Shown here piece after piece: positions 53,942 to 64,000 of a DNA stretch of 64,000 nucleotides (the first letter of the stretch is position 1; every line of letters starts with the position of its first letter). The stretch comes from Symbiodinium natans. Taxonomy: Eukaryota; Sar; Dinophyceae; Suessiales; Symbiodiniaceae. A program made the position numbers and the translations under genes. The stretch lies in NCBI GenBank assembly GCA_905221605.1, contig CAJNDS010000036.1:310001-374000 (forward strand), written 5' to 3'. A model generated the notes under the pieces. That model saw only the letters and a list, made by a program, of their open reading frames with translations, searched no databases and was not told the origin of the DNA.

Positions 53942-55432
53942 CTTCAAGTACACCCTTACTTGAAACTTGGGCCGGAGGTAGGGCAACTGCAGCAACCCGA
54001 AGTGGGCACACATAAGCCAACTGAAGTGAGTACGGGTTTAGGGTTTAGGTTTAGGGTTTAGGGTTTAGGGTTTAGGGTTTAGGGTTTAGGGTTTAGGGTT
54101 TAGGGTTTAGGGTTTAGGGTTTAGGGTTTAGGGTTTGGGACACAGAGGGTACCATGTTGCACTTACAGGCGTTCATCAGGCTCATCAGGGAGCTCAACCC
54201 AACGAACAGGCTTCATACGGAACCCTCAGCCTAAAATCCAAGAAGCCCCCTAGCCCTCTAAAGCTCGAAGCACTAGAAACTCTTATGTGCCAGGTTTATG
54301 TACAATGTGCAGGGGATGTCAGGTCAAACTTGTGCAAGCAGATCAGCAAAAACACAAAAACCCAAAACAAAACCGAGAGTCAACAGCAACTTTCGTCCAA
54401 ACAAAACATACATGGACATGCATGAACCATACACTGGGCAGGTGCTTAAGCCTTTGGAAAATGTATATAGGGCCCATATTAAAAACCAAGTAAGGAAAAA
54501 GAGAAATGTCCCAACAGCCAACCCGGTATAGATCCTGAAAACCCTCCAAACACACTGCGAAAGAGCCGGGGCCGTAAACCCGAAACATTAAACCCGAAAC
54601 CCTAAACCCTGAAAACCCTGAAAACCCTAAACCCCTAAACCCTGAAAAGCCTGAAAACCCTGAAAAACCTACACCCCAAACTCCAAACCCTACAAACCCG
54701 AAACCCTGAAAACCCTGAAAAGCCTACACCCTCAACCCTAAAAACCCTGAAAACCCTGAAAATCCTGAAAACCCTAAACGCCCTAAACCCTAAACCCTAA
54801 CCCTAAACCCTAAACCGAAAACTCTAAACCCTAAACCCTAAGCCTTAAAAACCCCAAACCCGAAACCCTCAAAACCCTAAACCCTAAACCCTGAACCCTG
54901 AAAACTGAAAACCCTAAACCCTAAACTGCCCGGCGAGTGGCCGTCCCTTTCCGAGCTCACAGGATGCCGATGACACGCTGCTGCCGAAGGCTCGCCCCAA
55001 AAAGTATTTTTGCTGTGGTTTGGGGGTTTAGGGTTTGGGGTTAGGGTTTAGGGTTTAGGGTTTAGGGTTTAGGGTTTAGGGTTTCGGGTTTAGGGTTTAG
55101 GGTTTAGGGTTCAGGGTTTAGGGTTTAGGGTTTTCAGTGTTTTCTTGGCTTATAGGGCTCGAAAAGCTTGAGCTCTCCTAACCTTCCCTTCAAAGGCGCT
55201 TCCCCCCCCCAAAAAGGACTTGCGTTGTGCTAGTTCAGGGTTTTCGTGGCTTACCTGAACCTTCTGGCCTCAAAGTAGGGTTACGAAAAGCCGCTCATCA
55301 GGTTCTTTGGCAAGGAACCTCAAAGCCCATCACAAAGCCCTTCAGGGCTTCATGGGTTTAGGGTTTCGTACGGTTTTGGGTTCTCACTTCCTCCAACAAG
55401 TATCCAACTAAATCTCATTTAGGGTTTGGGGT

Positions 55433-55684
55433 TTGGGGTTTAGGCACTGCCGATGCTGCCCCTGCAAATTCTTGCTTCGCCGTTGCATGATGCTGAGCCG
55501 AAGTGGCTACAGCAAGTTTAGACGAAGGGTTGAAGCTGCGTTTTTTTTGCAAGACACTAAACTGATGCACGTTCCGCTTACTCGCTCGGATTGCTGGGTA
55601 CACCATGAGAGAAGCACACCCCTTAAAAAACTCCGTTTTGCCTACAGCTTAGTGGCAATAAATGACTCTTTATATAATTTGTAG
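55433..55684 (+). CDS. Open frame on plus strand, unknown product
   Basis: About 83 codons ending in TAG, without telomere repeats after its first 20 bp. Contains FLLRRCMMLSRSGYSKFRRR, DTKLMHVPLTRSDCWVHHER and LRFAYSLVAINDSLYNL. Codon use is less GC-biased than the micro-exons. Could be a terminal exon or a mobile-element gene; no family recognised. The minus strand is open for about 60 codons but less protein-like. Confidence 0.45.
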   Translation: MGFRHCRCCPCKFLLRRCMMLSRSGYSKFRRRVEAAFFLQDTKLMHVPLTRSDCWVHHERSTPLKKLRFAYSLVAINDSLYNL

Positions 55685-57244
55685 GTAACGGTATATAAAC
55701 TTGTCAACTATGAAACTGCGGCAAAAAAAGAGTCCCGGAAAAAATGCGGTTTTCGATTCGGGGGGATTTGCCTACAGCTGTATCGGTTACCCTAAACCCT
55801 AAACCCTAAACCCTAAACCCTCCTAATCAAAGGGTAATTACTACTAACCTGTAGCCGTCATCTCGGGATGTGGGTGCACATGAAGGTTCATGATGGGTAA
55901 TTGTAAGTAGTGTTCTAAGTACCCTAAATAAGGATTTAACCAGCTATAACTATAGTTAGCCTACTTATAAACCTACTTCTAAGGGCCGAAGTGTGTGCGA
56001 TGAAGGCGAAACAGAGTGTTTGTACACTCACAAGAATATCATTCCAGACTCATACTGGATGGCAATAAGGGGGTACTATAATCCCTAGTACGGCCTGTTC
56101 GTAGAAGGGGTTACATCTTAATGTATACTACAAATATATTGCGCATACTCTGCGGTACTACTGTAGAATGGAGCATACTATACTATACAGACCCCTGACC
56201 CTAAACCGTTAGCAATGCCTAGCACTATACGGCGGCAGCGAGGCTGGACGAAGGCCATGTTTTGGGTTAAGAGCCGTCGGAGTGGTGCAGGGCCTAGGGC
56301 TGTGAGGTTTAGGAAAGTAAAGCATTGCATAACTCTTACATCCCTAAACCCTAAACCCTAAACCCTAAACATGTTCCTCCTGGAGTTGTCTATGGTCCAT
56401 TTTCGTAGTCGTTGCCGTGCTATCCTCCGCTCTGGAAAAGTAGACCACACTTCTCCGTACGCTTTACTGGGGTAGGTTGAGGGCCCTGTAAAAGTTGAAA
56501 CTTTGTGGCTTTATGAGGATTCTGTAGAGGATTAAGGGTAACAATCATTGTAAAAATATGTTCAAAACTACTCCTGTTCCTTCAGTCCGCTATCCTTCCA
56601 TCCCGTATCGTGTAGTTACGCTGCTATCGCCTGTTTTGTCGGGGCTTCCAACATTAGGGTACCTCTTGGAAGCTGCTAAGCAGAGTTCCAGGCAAACGCT
56701 AAAAACCTAAACCACAGCGCTATAGCTTGCCGCATTGCTTCAAGAGTTGGGGCGGAGAGGGGCGCTGGGGTGGGGGCGGGAATTCATCTACTGTGTTATA
56801 GGTTAATTGGGTATACTCTCCAAAGTAAAAGCGATTGTTACTAAGCTGCTACCGGTAGATGTCCAAGTGGCCCCAAAGTCATGGCCGTTGCTACCAGTGA
56901 GTTTGGGGTGTGGGCGTAGGTTTAGTGGGACCTTCATCTTATTCCCCTATAAAACCCCTGCATCTGTCTATTTATACTCTATATAGTCCCGATACATCTG
57001 AGTAGCCCCTACATTGCCCCTTAGGTCCGGGTCCCTCCAGTAGTAGTGTCTTGATGTAGGGTTCTAGGGGTTTGCTGCTTAGTAGGAGGGTAGGGGCCGC
57101 TAGAATTGAATGGCCCCCCGTTTCAGCGGTGGTTAGGGCTTAGGGCTAGGTCTGAAGGTTTAGGATTCAGGCTGTACATAAGGGTTTCAACAAACCCTGA
57201 ACCCTAAACCCTAAGCCCAAAACCCTAAACCCGAAGCCCTGAAG

Positions 57245-57293
57245 TTACTTTTTGCTCGGCTTGGCTCCGGCGGCGATCAGCAACGAGGCGCAC
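57245..57293 (-). CDS. Ankyrin-like exon
   Basis: Reads CASLLIAAGAKPSKK after TTGCAG|G, preceded by a pyrimidine-rich tract. LLIAAGAKP resembles the end of an ankyrin repeat. It ends either at a TAA stop (57245-57247) or at a GTAAC donor starting at 57248. Upstream exons were not found between here and the TBCC gene. Confidence 0.5.
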
Positions 57294-59306
57294 CTGCAAC
57301 TGCAACGAGCTGGAGGGAGACAGGGCAGGTTGAGGGTGCAGTGGTTTAGGATTTGGGGGTAAGATTCAATATACAGTATTTTACTATGTACATCTATATA
57401 TATATACATATATGTATAGATGTATATATGTGTATGTGGTTGAGGGTGTAGTGGTTTAGGGTTTAGATATAAGATATCAGATAAAAGACACCGTATCATT
57501 TTTGCTATATATATATGTTTCTCTCGGTAGTTACTGATGTATTGAAAATATAAATAAACATATACATACAGAAATATATATATATATACATATACACAGA
57601 TACAGACTTATATACTTATTTTGATATCATATGTTGTGGGTTAACAGGGTATAGCCTCCCGGGGTGGTGGTGGTGGTGGTGGCGGCGGCGGCGGTGGTGG
57701 TGGGGAGTGTATACCTACTAGCAGGGTTTAGGATCTAGGATCTAGATGGTTTAGGTGTGATAACTACCTAAGACGTTTTGGGATTGAAAGGCTGCGGGTT
57801 TACACGCTCAGGTTGTAGTAGAGCTTCCAAAGCCGCGCGAACTAGAATTAGAAGGCTAGAATGCTTGTAAGGTACCTACCGAAAAAATCGTCCCTAACCC
57901 CCCTCGCGGGCCCCCCAAATCGTAGCTTCAGTGGGGCTGTTCTGAAGAATGGGGGCCCGTGCGGAGAGGGGTGGGGGTGCGGGGTTCTCCATTGCAGCAT
58001 TTTCTTGTCGGTACCAAAGCCCCACGCTCTCAACCCCAAACCCTCAACTGTTCAGGGCTTAACCGGTTTAGGGTCAGGGTGTGGGGTTTTGGGTTCATTG
58101 TTCAGGGTTTCGGGCGACTCAGCTCTCTCTCTCTCTCTCTCTCCCTCCCTCCCTCCCCAAATGCTAAAAGCCCCCCTAAACCCCTAAACCCTGAAACCCT
58201 AAACCCTAAACCCTAAACCCTGAATTCTAAAAATACCCCAAGCCCAGGAGTTGATGTTGAGCTTTAGGGCTGGAGGGGCCTCTCAGGTTCTCTTCCGTGA
58301 CCATGGCATAATCAGGGTACCCCCCCAAGAGAACCTAGAAAAAAAGGGCAAAAGCGGTGACTAATAGCATTCAATACCTTATGGTCCTTTTATTATTTGA
58401 TTTAGAATACCCCCCCCCCCCCCCCACCCCCGACACCCCCCACACCCCCCCCCCCACAAAAAAAGAGATACCTATTCTAATTATGAAGGCCTCAATGCTG
58501 GGCTTTCTTCTGGTTGGCTCTTAGGACTTTAACCTGTTGGGTTTTTGTAGAAACCACTATAAGGAGCCTAAAATTTAAACTTTAGGCGGGGTTCAGAAGT
58601 CAGCCAAGTATAGTATGTGGGGAGTCGGAATACATCTACTCCTGCTGGTCTATGTGCCCAGCGACTTACGAGGCGCCCACTGTCCAAGTCTTGGGTACAT
58701 GGGCCCTGAGGGTTTAGGGTTTAGGGTTTAGGGTTTAGGGTTTAGGGTTAAGGGATTAGCGTTGGTTTTGAGTAGACTTCGCAACAACCTTCCCTGACTC
58801 CCTAAACCCTAAACCCTAAACCCCATAGTTGCGGAACCCCGGCAGCCCCCTAAATGCCATCAAGGGATTCCTGAACCCTATAGGGTTTTGGGTTTTGGGT
58901 GGTAGCCCGGTGGTACGGGCTTAAAGGGGTTGATAAGGGAATCTCAACCCTGACAGTAAGCCCTGTATTCAGGAGACGCGACTTACTAATTGGTAAAGTT
59001 TGGGAGTCGCAGGCGGGATTAGGCTTTTGCGGAGAAGTGGGGAATGACAAGTGTTACCCGTCGTCGATGTTCTTTGACTCGGAATCTGCCTCGGATGGTC
59101 GAGAGCCTGCCGAGCTTCGTGCATGTACTTGCGGGGGGCAGACGTGCTCATGGCTTGTTGAATCTGCTCTCACATTCTCCGCCGGGATTTCCAATGGACC
59201 CTCGTGAACGGAATATCGAGCGCGCATTTGCGCATGAGAGGAGGCGGCTCTCCTCGGCATGACCCAAGGCTGCTTGGCCAACAGCCTCCGCCTTGGGTCT
59301 TGCTGC
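57294..59306. other. Intergenic/3' flank of the TBCC-domain gene
   Basis: AT microsatellites (57390-57600), GGT/GGC triplets (57661-57706), a CT run (58125-58160), C-rich runs near 58410-58455, short telomere-like arrays, and GC-rich sequence at 59054-59306 that is open on minus in another frame and may be 3' UTR. No further gene recognised. Confidence 0.45.
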
Positions 59307-59859
59307 TCAGGTTCGGATGCCCAGGCCCCTGACAAGCGGCGTCTTGGAGATGAGGTCCAAAACCTGCTTCTGCTGCCTCAGCGTTCGCGCATGGTTGAGG
59401 GACGCCGCCCCAACTTGGCGAGACACCTCCGCGGTGTCCTCCACTCTCAAGTGCAGTCCTCTGCACGCTAGCGGCGGATCGGGCAAGCGCGGCCGTATTT
59501 GCGGACCTGCAAGGCAGGAGCCTTGTTGCTCGGCCTCCAGCGGTGGAAGGCACAGCGATGCATGCGTCGGGAGGGCGCAGGGGTTGCTAGGAAGCCCTTC
59601 GTCCCCGGGCTCGTCGGCGTGGACGCTCAGGCAGACGACCTCGTCGAGGGGAGCGATACGCCACCGACACCTTGGCGGCCCGGAGCTGAAATCCACCACC
59701 GCGTTCCAGAAGTTTCGCTCAACATCCAGGCCGGCGGCACGGAACTGCCCCGCGCATTGCGCGAAGCCTGCGCTCCAAGGTGCAAACGTCAAGTCCTCGG
59801 AGTCGACCATGGTGGGCGGCGTCTTGGAGTAGATGTGAAAAGTGCAATGTCGGCAGTTC
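59307..59859 (-). CDS. TBCC-domain gene: terminal exon
   Basis: 183 codons plus TGA, more than five times longer than any other traced exon. The first 65 residues finish the C-CAP domain (NCRHCTFHIYSKTPP, FAPWSAGFAQCAGQF, AAGLDVERNFWNAVVDFSS). The rest is Pro/acidic and ends QVLDLISKTPLVRGLGIRT. Codons are strongly GC-ending. Acceptor TCCTAG|GAAC repeats GAAC from the donor side. Confidence 0.87.
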
Positions 59860-62800
59860 CTAGGATGGCCCCTCAAAGCCTCTGAAACAAAAAATCTGAA
59901 GATGATCCTCTTAAACCCAACAGGGGAAAATGTATAAAATGTCCCACAGGCCTACCTCGTAGCCCTAAACCCTAAACCCTAAACCCTAAACCCTAAACCC
60001 TAAACCCTAAACCCTAAACAGGGAAGAGATGTAAAATCTCCCAAAGGCCTCCCTGGGTTCTTCACGCGCACCTGCTGGGCTGCCGCCCAGACGGTGCAGG
60101 ATTGGCAGTCCCGGATGCACAAGGCCCCCTTCACCTTGGGTTTCTGGGTTTTTGGGGTTTCTGGGGTTTGGGGTTTAGGGTTTTAGGGTTTTGGGGTTTT
60201 GGGGTTTTAGGGTTTTGGGGTTTAGGGTTTGAGGGTTTAGGGTTTTAGGGTTTTAGGGTTTAGGGTAACTACAAAAAAAGAACCGCTAAACCCCGCTAAG
60301 TGGGGCAAGAAGTAAAATGATTATAACTAGAACCGGTTATAAGCTTGTTGGGGTACTGATAGCCCTGCTAAAACTACCCATGGGCCTTCAAGTAAACTCA
60401 CGACCCTAAACCCTAAACCCTAAACCCAAAACCCTGTAAATCCTAAACCCTAAACCCTAAACCCTATAAATCCTAAAACCCTAAACCCTAAACCTTAAAC
60501 CCTGAACCCAAAACCCTAAAACCCACCATCCTTAACAGCGAGCCAGTCGCCACCCCCACAAGGATCAGCGACTCGACGCAGGAGTCGACGAAGGTCTGAA
60601 AGGTGGGGCGGGTTTGAGGTTTAGGGTTTAGGGTTTGGGGTTTGAGGTTTAGGGTTTAGGGTTTGGGGTTTGGGGGGTTTAGGGGGTTTGGGGGGTTTAG
60701 GGTTTAGGGTTTAGGGTTTAGGGTTTGGGGTTTAGGGTTTGGGGCTGCGCCAAAGAGCTTCTCCGAAATCCTGCAAACTCGGAGACTGAACCTTGGGTTG
60801 CGAGTGTCCTAGACAGGGTTATAGCCGTTTCCCTAACCTTAAACCCTAAACCCTAAACCCTAAACCCCACCTATGACTTGCCAGGAACCTCCAAGCAAGG
60901 ACGGTTCTTTCGAGCCCAAGCACCATGCAATTTGAGCTAAAAGGTGCCAGGATCCGAGGTCAGGTTTAGGGTTTGGGGTTTAGGGTTTGGGGTTTGGGGT
61001 TTGGGGTTTGGGGTTTAGGATTTAGGGTTCAGGGTTTAGGGTTTAGGGTTCTGGGTCTAGGGTTTACGGGTTTTTCGAACCTATAGCCTGCGATTGCAGC
61101 TACCTCTCTGAGAAGTGGTGATATGAGTATATTGTGCAACCTTATCATGTAGGGTACGTTTGACCCTATGTACGGTTAACCCAGAAACAAGCACTTTATA
61201 GCCAAAAACCCTAAACCTTAAACCCTAAACCTTAAACCCTAAACCCTAAACCCTAAACCCTAAACCCTAACCCTAAACCCTAAACCCTAAACCCTGAACC
61301 TTAAACCTACAGGGGTTTCGAATGAGGGCCCTGCCTTGGTCTGAGAAGATGTTGTTCTTAGGGTTTAGGGTTTAGGGTTTAGGGTTTAGGGTTTAGGGTC
61401 TAGGGTCTAGGGTTTAGGGTTTAGGGTTTAGGGTTTGGGTCCCCCTAAGCCTGAAGCTTTAAAGGCCCACCCTAAACTGCAAAACCTGAACCCCTCGCGC
61501 TTTTAGGACGGAGGCTCTGGACCCTAAACCCTAAACCCCCTAAACCCTAAACCCTGAACCCCAAACCCGAGACCCGAAACCCTAAACCCTAAACCCTAAA
61601 CCCCACACCCTAAACCCTAAACCCTAAACCCGACCTTGCAGCCTTTATGAAGCCGGGCCTGGGCCGTAGGGTCGCAGATGTAAACCTGGCAGCGTTGCGG
61701 AGGGGATGTGAGGTGTAGAGATTTCGTCGAGGTTTGCCCTTAGCCCTTCCAACCCTCTGAGGGGTTACGGGTTTAAGGCTAGGGTTTAGGGATTCGGGTT
61801 TCGGCTCAGTCTAGGTTTGGCGTATTGTAATATTTAATGCGTGCCCCAAAAACCTCTGCAAATGCAATATATTTGAAGGGGCCTTTTTCGGGCACGTACA
61901 ATATCGTACTGTGAGCTTACGCACCACACATAGGGGCCTGTTGGCGCTGGAAAGTTTATCTTTCTTCTAATGAACCCCGAACCTCACAACCCCGAACCCC
62001 AGACCGAAAATCCTCCTAGACACTAATAACCCCAAACCCAAACCCTGATGAACCCCGCTTAAAGACTTAGAGACAACAAACCGTAAAATCCCAAACCGCC
62101 AAACCCTTAGAGTTCACAGCTGTTGAGACAAAACCTTGGGGGCTGAATACCCTATCCCAAAACAAGTTAAACTATCCTTTTACATATAGTAGGATTCTAT
62201 ATAACCAAAAAAGGTTAAAGTTAAAGGTTACCTACCCAGGCATAAGAAATTCTATATACGGGAGGTCATGATTCTTTCAGCACTCTCTGCTCCGTTGAGT
62301 CACGCGCTGTTTCGCATCATTCAGCTGATTTAGCTTGCGGCTTTGGGTTTGGGGTGTCGGGGTTTAGGGGCTTAGACTCTGTGACCCCACAGCTTTTGCG
62401 CAAAAAACTGATTTTCTGAGTCCTGACTTTTGAGAATGCCGAGCACGCGTCGGTTTAGGGTTTAGGGTTTAGGGTTTAGGGTTTAGGGTTTCGGGCTTAG
62501 GGTCTTAGAGTTTTAGGGTTCAGGGTGTGTCGATTTGATGACCAACCCGACATTGTAGTGAACAAATTCCGACTCCGTACCGTACATTTCATTGGGCACC
62601 TCATTGGAACCCGAATACAAGAGTCGGATTTACATTACCCTTACAGCCCTTAAACAAATCTTGCTCAAGACCATCGAACCTATTCCTGACGGACCTATAA
62701 ACAAACCCCTACCCCTAAACCCGAAACCTTAAACCCCGAGACCCCAAAGCCTATAGACCCAAACCCTAAACCCTCTAGCCCTAAACCCTCGAGCCCTGAA

Positions 62801-63741
62801 CCCTAAAACCCCTAGCCCTAAACCCTAAACCCTGCACCCTCTAGCCCTAAACCCTAAACCCTCTAGACCTAAACCCTAAACCCTCTAGACCTAAACCCTA
62901 AACCCTAAACCCTAAACCTTAAACCCTAAACCCTTCAAGCATGCGCGCCTCGCAGCTTCGCAGATCTTCCATGTTCACCTGCTGCCCCGCGAGCGCGCCC
63001 GGCTTCCTCCGGCGAGGAGTTTCGAGGTTGGCCCATTGATCCGGGTTTAGGGCTTATAGGGTTTGGGGTTTGGGGTTTGGGGTTTAGGGTTTAGGGTTTA
63101 GGGTTTAGGGTTCGGGGTGTGGGGTTTAGGGTTTGGGGTGTAGGGTGTTATGGGTTTAGGGGTTTAGGCTGTTAGGGGTCCTCTTCACCTGCAATGAGGG
63201 ACAACACAACCTGGGTTTGGGGCTTTAGGAGTTTTTTTTGGGAGGGCTTTTCGGTTTTTTTTTTTTTTTTTTCGGATTTTCGGGCCTTTAGCTTTGAGGA
63301 CCTTGAGGGCGCCAGAGCTTTTAGGGTTTTATAGGGGTTTAGGGTTTGGGGTCTAGGGTTTTTTTGGGTTTGGGTTTTTCTAACGGTTTTTAGGGTTTTA
63401 TAGGGGTTTAGGGTTTGGGGTGTAGGGTTTAGGGTTTTTCAGGGCTTTAGGGTTTGGGGAATTTGGGGTTTGGCGTTGGCTGGAGGTTCGTGGTACTTAG
63501 TAACCAATTATAACTGTACTTATAACCCACTGATAAGCCCCCTTAAGTGCCCTAATATGGTTATAAGTACAGTTCTAAGGACAGTTATAATTGATTACAG
63601 TTATAAGAACAGTTATAATTGGTTAAAAAAACACCATGAACCTCCAAGCACCCGAAGCCCTTGCCAACTCCTGAGGATGATCTCGTGCGCCCGGCTGGCG
63701 ATCAGGAACGGGTTGAGGCCCGGATAGCCCCGCCGGAACTC
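59307..63741 (-). CDS. Spliced gene model: TBCC/RP2-type C-CAP domain protein (5' end outside window)
   Basis: Six minus-strand exons (63741-63671, 63006-62949, 61685-61635, 60595-60545, 60128-60061, 59859-59307) join in phase. The product contains the tubulin-binding-cofactor-C / CAP-like beta-helix: KPGALAGQQVNMEDL, VYICDPTAQARLHKG, TFVDSCVESLILVG, GALCIRDCQSCTVWAAAQQ, NCRHCTFHIYSKTPP, then FAPWSAGFAQCAGQF. In the family these domains occur in tubulin cofactor C, RP2 and TBCCD1, acting on tubulin or on Arl-type small GTPases. The catalytic Arg of cofactor C/RP2 sits in the QxxxR strand, and here QQVRV keeps that Arg. Which subfamily it belongs to cannot be told. Donors are GA, GC, GT, GC, GA. 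Confidence 0.88.
60061..60128 (-). CDS. TBCC-domain gene exon
   Basis: Reads GALCIRDCQSCTVWAAAQQ and VRV plus a split Lys. The C-x-x-C followed by ACQQ-like AAQQ-x-R is the most conserved strand of the C-CAP fold. The acceptor is AAG|GGGG, or one base later; the donor is GA (AA|GAACCC). Confidence 0.9.
60159..60267. repeat. Mixed TTTAGGG/TTTTGGGG array
   Basis: Hepta- and octamers with extra T or G, in the intron between the TBCC exons at 60128 and 60545. Confidence 0.88.
60545..60595 (-). CDS. TBCC-domain gene exon
   Basis: Reads TFVDSCVESLILVGVAT after TTTCAG|A. VDSCxxSLIxVG aligns with the i-x-GPv strand of C-CAP domains. The donor shares a G (GC type if shifted). Confidence 0.88.
61635..61685 (-). 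CDS. TBCC-domain gene exon
   Basis: Seventeen codons, VYICDPTAQARLHKGCK, after CTGCCAG|G and with a GT donor (AAG|GTCGGG) that leads directly into TTTAGGG. Confidence 0.9.
62765..62935. repeat. CCCTAAA array with CCCTCTAG(A/C) variants
   Basis: Standard heptamers alternate with a longer CCCTCTAG-type unit, ending close to the TBCC exon at 62949. Confidence 0.88.
62949..63006 (-). CDS. TBCC-domain gene exon
   Basis: Reads KPGALAGQQVNMEDLRSCE after GCCGGAG|G; GC donor GAG|GCGCGC. (R)KPG-x-L-x-GQQVN-x-EDL is the classical start of the C-CAP domain. Confidence 0.92.
63480..63649. mobile_element. MITE-like element, family A (nested palindrome)
   Basis: Outer ends GGAGGTTCGTGGT / ACCATGAACCTCC (one mismatch) and a perfect inner pair CCAATTATAACTGT / ACAGTTATAATTGG. 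About 170 bp, the longest and clearest family-A copy. It ends about 20 bp from the TBCC exon donor. Confidence 0.72.
63671..63741 (-). CDS. TBCC-domain gene exon, first in window
   Basis: Reads EFRRGYPGLNPFLIASRAHE and then IIL, ending in two bases of the Arg that opens KPGAL. Acceptor TTTGAG|G, donor AG|GAGTTG (GA). Lies upstream of the C-CAP domain; upstream exons must lie beyond 64000. Confidence 0.85.
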
Positions 63742-64000
63742 CTCAAACCCTAAGCCCTAAACCCTAAAGCCTAAACCCTAAACCCTCCAGGTCTTAAGGG
63801 AGGGTGCAGGAACTGTAGTAACTCCCAAGGTTATTTGGGCGCCTCCCTCCATGGAGAACCCCAAGCCCTAAACCCCAAACCCCAAACCCTAGACCCTAAA
63901 CCCTAAACCCTAAATCCTAAACCCTAAACCCCAAACCCTAAACCCTAAACCCTATAGACCCTAAACCCTAGACCCTAAACCCTAAATGCTTCTTTCGGGG
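63742..64000. other. Partial intron of the TBCC-domain gene
   Basis: CCCTAAA-type arrays around a 75-bp unique stretch; no exon recognised. Confidence 0.5.

Larger units (their letters stand above)
53142..57244. other. Mostly repeat stretch with islands of uncertain strand
   Basis: Large CCCTAAA and TTTAGGG arrays (53796-53941, 54034-54137), CCCTGAAAA-type variants (54600-54790), and small islands at 53975-54030 (plus reading GNCSNPKWAHISQL with a GTGAGT donor) and 54930-55010 (plus DADDTLLPK, or minus with a GTGAGC donor). There is also an island at 56220-56290 open on both strands, family-A elements and the open frame at 55433-55684. Confidence 0.45.

Noticed and set aside
54135..54590. 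Overlapping open frames on both strands near 54.3 kb
   Set aside because: Mutually overlapping in different frames, no consistent composition, no recognisable domain.
59054..59335. Separate minus-strand gene below the TBCC terminal exon
   Set aside because: Frame overlaps the TBCC stop, has no acceptor at a useful place and no domain; more likely 3' UTR.

Overview
The window looks like nuclear DNA of a dinoflagellate. Three observations support this. Telomere-type heptamers (TTTAGGG / CCCTAAA) and local variants of them fill the non-coding space in both orientations. The splice junctions that I could fix by protein homology use GT, GC and GA donors with mostly AG|G acceptors, which is a dinoflagellate habit. 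The recognisable proteins also resemble protist forms. Only a few percent of the sequence is coding, and it sits in islands of 24-90 bp separated by introns of about 0.1-4 kb. No prokaryotic genes, rRNA, tRNA or CRISPR were seen.

Layout. (1) 527-42254, minus strand: one very long gene. I traced 33 exons with unbroken reading phase. It encodes a six-transmembrane voltage/cyclic-nucleotide-type cation channel (HCN/CNG/EAG superfamily): a cytoplasmic N-terminal region, S1 to S6, a pore without GYG, and the C-linker. The window ends before the cyclic-nucleotide-binding domain. (2) 44751-53141, minus strand: more exon-like islands, including an EF-hand. They may be the 5' part of the same gene or a separate gene. 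(3) 54-57.3 kb: islands of uncertain strand and an ankyrin-like exon. (4) 59307-63741, minus strand: the 3' six exons of a TBCC/RP2-type C-CAP domain protein, ending in a large 553-bp terminal exon.

Most exons are flanked on the plus strand by CCCTAAA arrays on the left and TTTAGGG arrays on the right. Most introns therefore carry telomere-like terminal inverted repeats. Inside the introns are several families of short palindromic (MITE-like) elements, two hairpin satellite blocks, a 1.5-kb poly-C block with a recurring spacer, minisatellites, and a few open reading frames that could be nested genes.

All exon calls come from reading the sequence by eye plus phase continuity and family knowledge. 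No database search was run. Junctions that share a G on both sides are uncertain by 1 nt.
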